Below are positions 1 to 8,774 of a stretch of 64,000 bases of DNA, piece by piece. The notes below the pieces were generated by a model. It was not told the DNA's origin, searched no databases, and saw nothing but the letters and a program-made list of their open reading frames with translations. The DNA comes from Pollenia angustigena (lineage: Eukaryota > Arthropoda > Insecta > Diptera > Polleniidae), in NCBI GenBank assembly GCA_930367215.1, contig OV884059.1:233801803-233865802 (forward strand), read 5' to 3'. How positions within the stretch are numbered: position 1 is the stretch's first letter; each line of letters begins with the position of its first letter. The translations under genes and the position numbers were made by a program.

Positions 1-17
1 GCGCTCTAGAATGTAGT

Positions 18-383
18 TCATTTATTATCGTTCTTTTTTCCATTATGTTGTTGTTGTTGTTGTTGTGATGAAAGCGTAATCATTACACTATATATGTCAG
101 AAATTATTTTATTTAAATCTTTAATTTCATTTCGAACAATTAAAACTTCTTTGTTTATACCCCTTTTTAAATGTTCTTGCATATGGGTAATTTGTGTATT
201 CACATAATTTTTGTTAACAGCATCTGCCCCATTAATTGGAGGTGACAAATTTAAAATTCTTTTATTCTCAATATCAATATTATTTCCGTTAAGTGTGATA
301 CCGAAATTTTTTGAGAGGTTGTTTCTTGTTATATCTCCTATATATTTTTGATTATAGTAATGACCAAATTTGTCAACAGTCAT
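18..383 (-). CDS. Polinton/adintovirus-type VDKFG...DAVNK protein (putative fibre or virion protein)
   Basis: The 121-residue frame starts with an ATG at 383 and ends with TGA at 18-20. The N-terminus reads MTVDKFG, and residues 42-61 carry a collar-like segment (NLSPPINGADAVNKNYV). Known of the family: a VDKFG start and a DAVNK-YV motif recur in small proteins of Polinton/adintovirus-like elements, and DAVNK-YV motifs occur in fibre-type proteins. Residues about 64-103 look like a coiled coil. A short Q tract (107-112) comes from a TTG/CAA microsatellite near the stop. It is the last gene of a leftward block that also holds the DUF8207-like gene and the ATPase, which suggests a structural role. 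Family membership is fairly likely; the exact function is inferred. Confidence 0.6.
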   Translation of the reverse strand: MTVDKFGHYYNQKYIGDITRNNLSKNFGITLNGNNIDIENKRILNLSPPINGADAVNKNYVNTQITHMQEHLKRGINKEVLIVRNEIKDLNKIISDIYSVMITLSSQQQQQQHNGKKNDNK

Positions 384-405
384 AATTTGTTTTTTTATTT
401 AAAAC

Positions 406-1351
406 TTATTCAATTATATTTGCTTCCCTTAGTTCTTCGACTATAGATATTATTTCATTAGAATGATTATTGTTACCAGCATGTTGTGACGCTATTAACA
501 GCCTCAATCGGTCTACAATTTCATTAGGATTATCCCAGTATATATAGTTTGGTTTATTAAGATTAACCTCCATTAAACCCTTACCAACGTGAGTAGTTGT
601 AGTAAACAATTTATTTATTATTTTTTTATATTTATAACCTCTGTTTCCATTAATTTGATTATTAGGATCATAGTTTCTTCGATGTGCGTTTGTATCAAGT
701 AAAATATGTTTATATATTGCTAGCTCTGAAGAATCGAATTGTTTTGGATTTTTATGAAAAAGTAATGAGTATAACCCTGGGGTTAGTGCCCAAGATTTTT
801 GACCTATTATTATTTTATCATCGGTTAGCTTTAAAATAGAATTTCCAAATTTCCAGTCTCCATTTTCCGTCTTATGAGGTCCAAATATAGTGTCAAGCTT
901 TTTATTTCCATTTAGAGTTGATAAATCAAACTCCCAATCGGATGACTGAGAATAAAATTGTTCATTTTTCGATGTATCATTTACTTCATCTTCACTATTA
1001 CTGTTATAGTCTTCTTCTTCTTCTTCTTCTTTATCTTTTTTTATTCTATTAGGTGCTGAATCAATGTTTTTCTCTTTCATTAAGTTTTTCTTAGGGGTGC
1101 TGGTGAATATAGTTTTATTTTCCGTTTTTTATTTTAGTATTGTGCTTACATTTATGTTTTTCGTCTATGGGTATTGTTAAATTTGACGAATCTGACAATT
1201 TGACTAGTTTCTTTAGAGGTTCTGTTAAAGGTTTAAATGTTCTTTCTAAATTATTAAATTTTTCCAATTCTCCAAGTCTTATGCTTTGAAATTTCTTCTT
1301 TAAAATTTTTTTGGATTTCACCAACTCTTTTTAAATATTTTCTTCCATCAT
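406..1351 (-). pseudogene. DUF8207-like Polinton protein, broken by a nonsense codon and a frameshift
   Basis: The larger open part (406-1080, 224 aa) has an acidic linker (residues 17-33), a GPH motif at 67-69, TPGLY at 100-104, NAHRR at 131-135, and a C-terminus with WDNPNEIVDRLRLL followed by ELREANII. I recognise this layout as the DUF8207 family, common in Polinton-like elements; its function is unknown. The expected N-terminal basic coil lies just upstream in another frame (1115-1324, containing LERTFKPLTEPLKKL). Two adjacent ATGs (1351 and 1348) are in frame with that coil, but a TAA at 1333-1331 interrupts after a few codons. The coil frame ends at 1115 while the 224-aa frame is open from about 1130, next to an A6 run, so a frameshift there is likely. 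The gene is probably dead, or the assembly has errors. Confidence 0.6.
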
Positions 1352-1365
1352 AATAACTTTGAAAA

Positions 1366-1612
1366 ATAGCTAAACAGCTTCTTAAAACAGCTAAACAGCT
1401 TCTTAAACAGCTAAACAGCTTCTTAAAACAGCTAAACAGCTTTTGAAAACAGCTAAACAGCTTCTTAAAACATCTAAACAGCTTCTTAAAACAGCTAAAC
1501 AGCTTTTGAAAACAGCTAAACAGCTTCTTAAAACAGCTTAACAGCTTTTGAAAACAGCTAAAACAGCTTTTGAAAAGAGCTAAACAGCTTCTTAAAACAG
1601 ATAAACAGCTTC
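1366..1612 (-). repeat. 21-bp tandem repeat (7-codon periodicity)
   Basis: About 12 copies of a 21-bp unit built on AGCTAAACAGCTT plus CTTAAAAC or TTGAAAAC lie between the ATPase and the DUF8207-like gene. Because 21 is a multiple of three, the minus strand stays open through the array (frame 1254-1724). It would encode heptads such as KKLFSCF and KKLFSCFQ, switching to RSCLAVL where an indel changes frame. The frame has no ATG at its 5' end in this region and overlaps the ATPase C-terminus by 23 bases, so I treat it as a by-product of the repeat. A real amphipathic heptad protein is a less likely alternative. Confidence 0.75.
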
Positions 1613-1701
1613 GTGGAATAATTTTAACAGTTTCCAAGTGGAAAAAAACGTATTTAATATTAATAGGTATACGTCTGATGTAGTTAATAGTATACATATG
1701 A

Positions 1702-2403
1702 CTAAATCTGAATGAATAGATCAAAGCCTTTTCTATAACGTCCTTGCTTCATTTCATCATCTTTGCTTATTACAAGAAATCCATATTTATCCTTCCAACA
1801 TTCTCCGCAAATGTAACGAAACATATTTAAACTCATGTCACTACCAACATGATCATTGTAGATATGCTTTAAATTTAATTCATCTTGCTTGAATAAAATA
1901 ATCATATTTGCATTATCACGTACTAAATGTTTTGGAATGTGTGTATAAGTCTGACATAAATAAAAAGAATCAATATCCTTATGTCTACCCATACAGAAAT
2001 ATGATCTTATATTATTTTGCTTTTCACAAGCAACATCGTCAAATATCATAATAGAATTTACTTTAGCTTTTTCGGGTGGTATGACATGTTCATTATCTGA
2101 AAATGTATAAAGTCCCATACCCTTTACTGATGAAATTAATCTTGATAGATATTTATATTTTGGTTGATTTAATGATTTTGAGTATATATAAATATTCTTA
2201 AATTTTAAACCATTCGGACTTTCAATTAAACTTAGCATTATATTTGTTTTGCCACAGTTTGAGGGACCAACTATTAGTGCTCTAATAGAATTTGGTAAAA
2301 GGCAGCTATGTTTAAAACCATTTCTGTTTTCCGTTAAATCCAAGTTTCTCACTGAAATATTCGATTGTTGTTTTACCAAACGCATCTTTATAACTGAAAG
2401 CAT
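1702..2403 (-). CDS. A32-type genome packaging ATPase (FtsK/HerA family)
   Basis: The frame encodes 233 residues from ATG at 2403 to TAG at 1702. A Walker A motif GPSNCGKT is at residues 46-53, after the beta-strand IRALIV. A Walker B motif SIMIFDD is at 117-123, and a sensor-like segment follows (YLCQTYTHIPKHL, about 148-160). This is the pattern of the packaging ATPases shared by Polintons, adintoviruses, virophages and poxvirus A32. The known role is ATP-driven loading of viral DNA into the capsid. The length is near normal and the motifs look intact, so this gene is one of the best preserved. It diverges from the phospholipase gene across an 80-bp gap. Confidence 0.9.
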   Translation of the reverse strand: MLSVIKMRLVKQQSNISVRNLDLTENRNGFKHSCLLPNSIRALIVGPSNCGKTNIMLSLIESPNGLKFKNIYIYSKSLNQPKYKYLSRLISSVKGMGLYTFSDNEHVIPPEKAKVNSIMIFDDVACEKQNNIRSYFCMGRHKDIDSFYLCQTYTHIPKHLVRDNANMIILFKQDELNLKHIYNDHVGSDMSLNMFRYICGECWKDKYGFLVISKDDEMKQGRYRKGFDLFIQI

Positions 2404-2483
2404 ACGTTTGCTTAATGTTACGTTTTATTTACTTTCGATTTTTTTTTTTTTTTTAATTTCAGTAAAGCAATTTTTATATATAA
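2404..2483. promoter_or_regulatory. divergent intergenic region between ATPase and phospholipase genes
   Basis: This 80-bp gap separates two genes transcribed away from each other, so it should hold both promoters. It contains a T run of about 17 bases (2438-2454) and a TATATATAAA stretch (2474-2483) just before the plus-strand ATG. No defined promoter motif can be assigned with certainty. Confidence 0.4.
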
Positions 2484-3293
2484 ATGATTGTGTATAAAAA
2501 AAAAGAATTTAGTAGAAAACAATTCGTCCTTGGAAAAGGACTTGTTAATAGCTTAATTAATTCACTACCTCTTGAACTTCATTTGCCGGGTTATCAATTT
2601 TGTGGACCAGGAACTAAATTAGAAAAACGATTACAAAGGGGTGATAAAGGTATCAATCCTTTGGATGCAGCTTGCAAAATTCATGATATTGCTTATTCCC
2701 AGAACACTGATATTCATAAGCGACATCAAGCAGATAAAGAACTAGCAGAAAAAGCTTGGAGTAGAGTTAAAGCTAAAGATAGTACTTTTGGAGAAAAACT
2801 CAACGCATACCTTGTCACTAACGCAATGAAGTCAAAAGTTAAATTAGGCTTGGGAGTTAAAACTGGTAACCAAAAGAAAAAGTGTAGACGAAATATTTTT
2901 AAGAATGCCGTTAAATCAGCAACCGATATTTTAAAAAAGGAAAAACCAAATGACATCAAAACCGCTATTAAAACTGCACGAAAAGCTATACGACATTCAT
3001 TTCTTGGAAAAAAATCTATAGTAAAAATTCCTAGAATTATCAACATACCTAAACTTGGTGGTTTTCTACCACTTGTTCCTATTCTAACAGCACTTGGAGC
3101 GTTGGGAGCAATAGCTTCTGGTGGGTCAGCAATCGCTAAAACTATTACTTTAGCTAAAAATGGTAGACAACAGCTCGAAGAAAGTAAGCGTCATAACAAA
3201 ACATTAGAGTCAATAGTTATGGGTAAAGGTCTATATCTTAAACCTTATAAAAAAGGCTATGGAATATTTTATACCTCATCAAAAAACTATTGA
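2484..3293 (+). CDS. virion protein with parvovirus-type phospholipase A2 domain and adenovirus pX-like hydrophobic tail
   Basis: The 269-residue protein starts with ATG at 2484. Residues 35-71 form a secreted-type PLA2 core: a calcium loop (YQFCGPGT, 37-44) and a catalytic His-Asp pair (H67, D68) in CKIHDIAY. In parvovirus VP1 this enzyme cleaves membrane phospholipids so that the particle leaves the endosome. A basic middle (about 118-190) is rich in K and R. Then comes a hydrophobic GGFLPLVPIL segment (192-213) and a C-terminal GKGLYLKPYKKG motif (248-258). From family knowledge, the hydrophobic segment recalls the adenovirus core/minor protein pX seen in adintoviruses. I infer a minor capsid/core protein that breaches membranes during entry. 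The stop overlaps the protease start by four bases. Confidence 0.85.
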   Translation: MIVYKKKEFSRKQFVLGKGLVNSLINSLPLELHLPGYQFCGPGTKLEKRLQRGDKGINPLDAACKIHDIAYSQNTDIHKRHQADKELAEKAWSRVKAKDSTFGEKLNAYLVTNAMKSKVKLGLGVKTGNQKKKCRRNIFKNAVKSATDILKKEKPNDIKTAIKTARKAIRHSFLGKKSIVKIPRIINIPKLGGFLPLVPILTALGALGAIASGGSAIAKTITLAKNGRQQLEESKRHNKTLESIVMGKGLYLKPYKKGYGIFYTSSKNY

Positions 3294-3655
3294 AACAGCT
3301 ACCTAATAGACCACTAACAGATGTGGACTTGAAAACATTTGGGAAGAAGTATATTCCTTATTTTAGAGGAGTTTATATGAGGGATAAACTTCCTAAAACT
3401 CCACACCGAATAGAGAATGGAATTATAAACTTGGACTCAAATAGAGGATATGGAACACATTGGGTAGCATTTTATAAAAATAATGATAATGTAGAATACT
3501 TTGATAGTTTTGGTAATCTCCAACCACCTATGGAAGTTTTAAAATACTTGGGTAAAAACATTAAATATAACTATTTAAGATATCAAAAATTTAATACATT
3601 TATTTGTGGTCATTTATGTTTAAAATTTTTAATAAATTTCAAAATAAAGAATTAA
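3290..3655 (+). CDS. adenain-type cysteine protease
   Basis: The 121 residues match the adenovirus-like maturation proteases of Polintons and adintoviruses. Candidate catalytic residues are His57 (in GTHWVAF), Asp72 (in YFDSFG), the oxyanion Gln99, and Cys106 (in FICGHLC). The LPNRPLTDVDL N-terminus belongs to the conserved family start, so the real start must lie at or before 3290. No ATG is present there: the frame begins with TTG inside the stop of the upstream gene (sequence TATTGA). Non-ATG initiation, a translation restart, or loss of an ATG by one substitution are all possible. The first internal ATG (residue 30) would remove conserved sequence. Known role: cleaves capsid precursors during virion maturation. 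Confidence 0.87.
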   Translation: MKQLPNRPLTDVDLKTFGKKYIPYFRGVYMRDKLPKTPHRIENGIINLDSNRGYGTHWVAFYKNNDNVEYFDSFGNLQPPMEVLKYLGKNIKYNYLRYQKFNTFICGHLCLKFLINFKIKN

Positions 3656-3659
3656 TAAA
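3654..3659 (+). terminator. poly(A) signal overlapping the protease stop codon
   Basis: AATAAA overlaps the TAA stop (3653-3655). On the other strand the convergent 213-aa gene also ends within AATAAATAAAA (about 3719-3727). The 64-bp T-rich gap between them therefore looks like a compact pair of 3' ends, as expected in a gene-dense viral element. Confidence 0.5.
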
Positions 3660-3719
3660 AAAACTCAAATATTTGTTTGTTTTAATATATTTTTATTATT
3701 TTTTTTGTTTGTTTTTTTT

Positions 3720-4361
3720 TTATTTATTATCCATTCTTAATAATAGTCTATAGATTTTAACATCTGTTTTAATTTTATTTTGCATTTTTTTTCCAAACTC
3801 ATAACAAAGTCTTGTTAAATCTAGTTCTATATCTCTTTCATTTATAGTATTAATTTCAAAAAAATGTGCACTAGTTTTATTTAACATAGAACAAGTTGGA
3901 ATGTAATGTTCATAATAAAAATATAGAATCTGCTTTTGAAGAATTGTATTCCAGCTTAAGAATGTTGTTAGGAATATTCCAATTTGAGTTAAGGATTTCC
4001 ACGTCTCTGGATCAATTTTGATTTTATAATTTTCTTGTTGAAGGATCAGATAACATATTCCATTTTTGTAGTGGAAATCATACTGAATTTCTCTCTTATT
4101 ATTGGTCTGAATAAGATTCATACAATCTAAAAATTCACACTGATTAAGTGTTGCCTGAATGTATTCCTTATAGCTCATAAGGTACATCCACTCATCTCGA
4201 TCAAATCCAATGAAATTTTTTCCTTTGTAATGTAGCCAAACCATTGGCTTAAAACCAAGGGCTGTGGAAAATCCGCAGGATATCTTTAATTTTAAATTTA
4301 TAAAATATTCCAACTCAAATACACAGTCGTTTATTTTCGGGTTTCTCTTGAGATGAAACAT
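3720..4361 (-). CDS. hypothetical Polinton-associated protein (213 aa)
   Basis: I do not recognise the function. The frame runs from ATG at 4361 to TAA at 3720. It contains VWLHYKGKNFIGFDRDEW (41-58), a second beta-rich half (FHYKNGICYLILQQENYKIKI, about 96-116), and a charged helical C-terminus. The KGKNFIGFDRDEW segment weakly recalls PC4-like single-strand DNA-binding folds, but that is only a guess. It is convergent with the protease gene and begins a leftward block of four small genes. Length and lack of internal stops support a real gene. Confidence 0.55.
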   Translation of the reverse strand: MFHLKRNPKINDCVFELEYFINLKLKISCGFSTALGFKPMVWLHYKGKNFIGFDRDEWMYLMSYKEYIQATLNQCEFLDCMNLIQTNNKREIQYDFHYKNGICYLILQQENYKIKIDPETWKSLTQIGIFLTTFLSWNTILQKQILYFYYEHYIPTCSMLNKTSAHFFEINTINERDIELDLTRLCYEFGKKMQNKIKTDVKIYRLLLRMDNK

Positions 4362-4556
4362 TCTCGATGAATTTTAAATGTATACTAATAATATTTTTAC
4401 TTTGAAAATCTCTATTTAAAGAAAAAAAAAAATGCGCTTTTATATATTTTTTTTTTTTTTTTTTTTTAACTATTTGTATGTATATGTATTAACTGTAATT
4501 AAATAAGGTACATTTATTATTAAATTCTAATAAAAAAAAAAGTTTAATCAAATTCA

Positions 4557-4829
4557 TTATTTTGTTTTTCTTGCACATAAATTTAGACATTTAAGATGTT
4601 TTAATATTTTTTTATAGTTTTCGATAATTCTCATAACCTCCTTCTTTCTCTTAAAGAAAAAGTAACATCCACACAAACCCACGACATCTCCACTTGTACT
4701 TTCGTGAGAGCAAGGTATACTATATACATTAAAATCTGTATATTCTCTTTTGAATGCACATAATAATTCCAAATGTTCTTCAAAGATAACACTTCCGAAT
4801 TCTTGTAGAAAAGCTTCAATAACCTCCAT
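4557..4829 (-). CDS. small hypothetical protein (90 aa)
   Basis: The product is unrecognised. ATG is at 4829 and the frame reads MEVIEAFLQEFGSVIF. It is mixed alpha/beta with four cysteines clustered near residues 40-55 (PCSH and GLCGCYF) and a Lys-rich C-terminus. An overlapping frame (4631-4837) looks like a shadow. It sits in series with the 213-, 133- and 98-aa genes on the same strand with about 130-250 bp gaps, which supports its being a genuine gene of the element. Confidence 0.45.
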   Translation of the reverse strand: MEVIEAFLQEFGSVIFEEHLELLCAFKREYTDFNVYSIPCSHESTSGDVVGLCGCYFFFKRKKEVMRIIENYKKILKHLKCLNLCARKTK

Positions 4830-4983
4830 CTTTCCACATTAAGATTTCATTTACAACTTATAGAAATATTAATTATTCTATATTATATATACTTATACAT
4901 ATCTGTTTACTAATAAAATAAGAAAAAAACACAAGAATTTATAATAATTTATTGTTTACTAATTTTTTTATTGAAAAATTATT

Positions 4984-5385
4984 TTATTTAAAAGTATTAA
5001 AATGAGTATAAGGGTAATATCCTTTCGTAGGAGCAGCCATCTTAATTTCCAGCTTATAATTAATGGTATCCTTTTCGTCATCTAAAGGAATCTTTAAAAT
5101 GATATATGAGCCAGTTGATAGGTACCCAACATCGTTTTCAGTCAAGGCATTAAACCTTTTAGGAAGATAAAGCATAGCTCCATCCAATTCCAAGACTATA
5201 ACATCTCCATATTTTGTAGTTACCCGTTCAGCTCCTGTAATAGGATAGTCCTTTCCATCTACCATATTTTTAACACTTAAAATATGTTTCATATTTAACT
5301 TATTAAATGAAGCAATTAATTCCGCGTTAATATTCATCGTTTGATAATTTATAATGAAATGTAATAAAAAATTCAATAAATTCAC
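4984..5385 (-). CDS. small KYG...LPKRF protein, putative nucleic-acid-binding
   Basis: The frame is 133 aa from ATG at 5385. A second ATG at 5337 (MNINAEL) may be the true start, since residues 1-16 are hydrophobic and AT-rich. The core has TTKYGDVIVLELDGAMLYL (56-74) followed by PKRF (75-78) and TGSYIILKI. A KYG-beta strand-LPKRF pattern occurs in small proteins of insect Polintons and relatives. I infer an OB-like fold that binds single-stranded DNA, but this is not proven by the sequence. Confidence 0.5.
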   Translation of the reverse strand: MNLLNFLLHFIINYQTMNINAELIASFNKLNMKHILSVKNMVDGKDYPITGAERVTTKYGDVIVLELDGAMLYLPKRFNALTENDVGYLSTGSYIILKIPLDDEKDTINYKLEIKMAAPTKGYYPYTHFNTFK

Positions 5386-5633
5386 AATTTATAGAAAAAA
5401 ATTTTTGGCTACACATAGTTTAAACATATGTTATTTGCTATAATTCATTAAAGTTATCGATAATGTTTTTTTTTAATTTTTTTACCCACCACACCCATTG
5501 TAAACAAAATAAAATTTTTACCCACCCCACACCCATTGCAAACAAAATAAAATTGTTTAGTTAAATTTAAATAGTTTATTATATGTAGATAAATATATGT
5601 TTTTATAAAATAATTTTGTATATTTTCATTAAA

Positions 5634-5930
5634 CTAAAAATCTAATTCTCTGATGTAGCGATCACCTTCTTCATCTGTATAAAATGTCTCATTTATATTT
5701 AATATGACGGCATCCCCCTCTTCATCATCCAGGAAATTTTCAATTTCCCACAAAAAATCAAAATATCCCATCTGGTTGTTGGGGATTGTAAAATTTGATG
5801 TTGAAAAGAATCGAAAATCCTCTAAGGCTGCGTCGATTAACGCATTTATCCGTGCCTGTGTATTGTCCTCTACAGAATTTTCTTCTGAATTATTGTCCAC
5901 AAGTTCAAATATATTTTGACTCGAATTCAT
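5634..5930 (-). CDS. small acidic hypothetical protein (98 aa)
   Basis: The product is unrecognised. The frame reads MNSSQNIFELVDNNSEEN from ATG at 5930 and is strongly acidic, ending in FYTDEEGDRYIRELDF. It has an aromatic middle (MGYFDFLWEIENFLDDEEGD, about 54-73). The base composition (C-rich third positions on the plus strand) differs from the flanking AT-rich DNA, which favours real coding sequence. It is the rightmost gene of the element that can be seen. Confidence 0.45.
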   Translation of the reverse strand: MNSSQNIFELVDNNSEENSVEDNTQARINALIDAALEDFRFFSTSNFTIPNNQMGYFDFLWEIENFLDDEEGDAVILNINETFYTDEEGDRYIRELDF

Positions 5931-7857
5931 GGTTTTTACTCTTTAGTGTTAAAATTTAACTAAATCTAGTTTTCAGAAAAACATTCCACTAAGCCTTTTT
6001 ACTTTTTTTAAACTAATATTAGGAAAAATCACAATTTAATTAGTTATTTTTTCATTTTTTCTGTCAATCCAACAATTTTAGAAATAAAAAAAAACTAAAG
6101 AAAGTCTTATCAATAATATATTCCAATTTCTTTTACAAGGTCTATACGTCTATATGGTTTCATATCCTATACAAAAAATTGAAACATAGTTTGCTTCTAT
6201 AAAAAAAATTTTAATAACTCAATAAAATCATAATATATAGATAGAAAAATGTTGACATACAATTACTAGCGCTTTTAACACATGTCAACCAACAGCTCAA
6301 TTAATTTTACAACACCTAATTGAGAATAAAAAAACTAAAAGAAAGGTTTATCAGCAATGTGTGTTTTTCTCCCAAACAATCCATAAACACACACACAAAA
6401 ATAAAATAAATATTTTTCCAATTTCTTCCTCAAGGTCTTTTCGTCTGTGTATCTGTCTATCTGTCTATCTGTCTGTCTGTCTGTCTGTCTGTCTGTCCAT
6501 CCAATAATTTTCTCGTCGATCGTCAGTCAATCACCCAAACAAACAAAACAACAACATTCTGATAGCATTATTGACATAAATTCTTTGTATTTCTATTATT
6601 TAACATGACCTACATTTTTTCCTCTCACAGGAACTTGACCCACATTTAGAATTTCTTCCTCAAGGTCTGTTGTCTTTCAGCAAAATAATAGTTCATTGCT
6701 CTTTCTACCAAACTCTCAGTTTTATTGCTATCCTATAAAATTTAACGACTTTTTCATTACTTTGAAATTTTTTAAAAATTTGACCTACTTTTACACTTGC
6801 TCATGAATTTTCCATGTCCATGATTCTATCCATGTTCAAGACACACTCCATACCCTAATATACCCTAATCATCTCACACCCCATAAATTATTAGTTTTAA
6901 TATCATCGCTTTGAAAAAATTGTCCACAAAAAAGAAAATACAGCCTTTTTAAAATTGCTTAAGTTAAAAATAAAGAAAAAAATATTTTTCCAATTTCTTC
7001 CTCAAGGTCTGTCTGTCCGTCAAAAAAAAAAAGGGCTTACAAAAAAGGGCTTATCAGAAATGTGTGTTTTTTCTCCCAAACAATCCATAAACACACACAA
7101 AAATATAAAAAAAATATTTTTTCAATTTTCTTCTACAAGATCTATCTGTGTATCTGTCCATGTTCAAAACACACTCCAATACAATACCCTTGTCATCTCA
7201 CACCCCATAAATTATTAATTTTAATATCATCGCTTTGAAAAAATTGTCCACAAAATTTTTTTTCAAAATCAAGTGCATCTGTGTACTTGTACACAGTATG
7301 TCTCTCTGCCTATTGATCTACATGCATACATATCCACAAAAACTAAATCACATCTTTCTCAAGTTCATCTACACAGTAAGACCGTCTGTCGATCACAACA
7401 AATGAAAGGCTTCAACAATGCACCCAACACTTGTGCATTGCTCCCCCAACATTTTTCTAAATCTCAGCTTTATTGCTTTCCTATAAAATTTAACGACTTT
7501 TTTATTACTTTGTTTTGAAATTTTTTAAAAATTTCACCTACTTTAACACGTGTTCAGGAATTTCCCCCCTAATTTTGGCTTTTTTAAAATTTTATGACAT
7601 TTTTATGGCTTTTTTAAAAAATTTATGACATTTTTATTGCTTTTTTAAAAATTAACGACTTTTTTATTGCTTTTTTTTAATTTATGACCTTTTAATTGAC
7701 ATTTTAACGACTTAAAAAAATTTTTAACGACTTAAAAATTCAACGATGACCTTTAATGGCTTTTATTACTTTCCCCCATACTAAACCTATAGGAAGTTGA
7801 CCTTTTAACGACTTTTTGTTCACATTGGCGCTAAACTGTCAATATACATATACTTAA
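5931..7857. repeat. gene-free zone of imperfect direct repeats; possible subterminal region of the Polinton-like element
   Basis: No convincing gene is present. A module with TTCCAATTTCTTCCTCAAGG followed by TCTGTCTG-type DNA recurs near 6121, 6416, 6651, 6988 and 7121. CTCCCAAACAATCCATAAAC recurs at about 6369 and 7072. A block starting ATTATTAGTTTTAATATCAT recurs at 6888 and about 7210. A block with CTATAAAATTTAACGACTTT recurs at 6733 and about 7480. A TCTG microsatellite lies at 6452-6497. From 7590 onward the motif ATTTATGACATTTTTAT/TTAACGACTTTTT is iterated. Polinton ends often carry tandem repeats, so this may be the right end, but the matching left end is outside the window. Confidence 0.5.
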
Positions 7858-7865
7858 TTCATTTT

Positions 7866-7905
7866 CATGTTGTAAAAATTCCTTTCTTCATAAAAATAAT
7901 TTAAT
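7866..7905. repeat. arm fragment of the tRNA-like foldback family
   Basis: The stretch CTTTCTTCATAAAAATAATT and its flanks match the right arm of the complete foldback at 43341-43672 and, in reverse, the arm at about 11265-11310. Only a piece is present. Confidence 0.55.
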
Positions 7906-7996
7906 GATAAAGCAACTATGTATTACAATTTCATAAAAGAACGGCAGGGAACAGTACAGAAACAGAAAGTAAAGACTTATAATTCTGCCCTAAGCC

Positions 7997-8035
7997 TGGG
8001 GTATAATCACCGCATACGATATCGAGTTGGGAGAT
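7997..8035. repeat. terminal fragment of a palindromic MITE (CGATATCGAG family)
   Basis: ATCACCGCATACGATATCGAG matches the ends of the fuller copies at 27184-27418 and 44129-44645. The remainder may be displaced by later insertions; a further part of the same family lies at 12968-13057. Confidence 0.55.
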
Positions 8036-8774
8036 CGATTATTCGTCTTTTTTCAGAAAATTCGAATATTTCGAATAGCTGCTATTTTACAACAACCGTT
8101 TTTTGGTTAAGCATTTTAAAAATAACCGGTTAACCGGTCTTAATTCGAATACATAAAAATACAAAAATCAAATTAGTTTTTATAATAAAAAGTTAATTGG
8201 AATAAAAACAAAACAATGCACGATTTTAAGGAACCAGCAAAATAAATATGTAGATATGACTTAAGGTACCCAATAAAAAATGGAGCTTCCAACGAAGCAG
8301 GTTTGTAAGAGAGAAACATGAGGGTTTCGCTTACCATTGCGCTTACGGAAGACATGAATTTTATATGGCGAGTTCCCACTTTGAAGCAATACATTTTTGA
8401 CACATAAAGCGCATTATTCTGCGCACATAAATATTGTTGGATGTAACGATCATCGTTACACACTGAATGTTTTGATACAGTTATTTTTTAGTATTCTCCC
8501 TTACAAACCTGCTTCGTAGTAAGGGAATGCCGTAGCACTTGAAATGTTATTTTTTTATAAAAGTTGTTGAGAGTTCTTTCACTTACTTTACTGCATTTCT
8601 GTATGTCTTATTGCGTAGCGCATAATTGTGCGCTTATTTTTTTAAATGTACCTTTAGTGCTTCGCAAAATGATAAAATTTTTTATTGGGTATGTTCAGAC
8701 CCAACAAATATTTGACGATAGAATCCAAAAAAAGCGTGACCGGTGAATTAATCAAACTTTAGCTTTATTTTGTA
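8036..8774. other. gene-free DNA with an inverted-repeat element at about 8264-8694
   Basis: TACCCAATAAAAAAT near 8266 is repeated inverted near 8680, and GAAGCAGGTTTGTAAG (about 8294) is repeated inverted near 8502. A perfect GTAACGATCATCGTTAC palindrome lies at 8445-8461. The layout suggests a foldback MITE of about 430 bp. The AT-rich AACCGGTTAACCGGT-type sequence at 8105-8140 resembles that at about 11785, so a larger element may span 8036-11820. No gene was seen. Confidence 0.45.

Noticed and set aside
1254..1724. 156-residue minus frame with KKLFSCF heptads
   Set aside because: It is open because of the 21-bp repeat, has no ATG at its start and overlaps the ATPase end; treated as a repeat by-product.
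4631..4837. 68-residue minus frame overlapping the 90-aa gene
   Set aside because: Shadow frame; the 90-aa frame fits the gene order and has better coding character.
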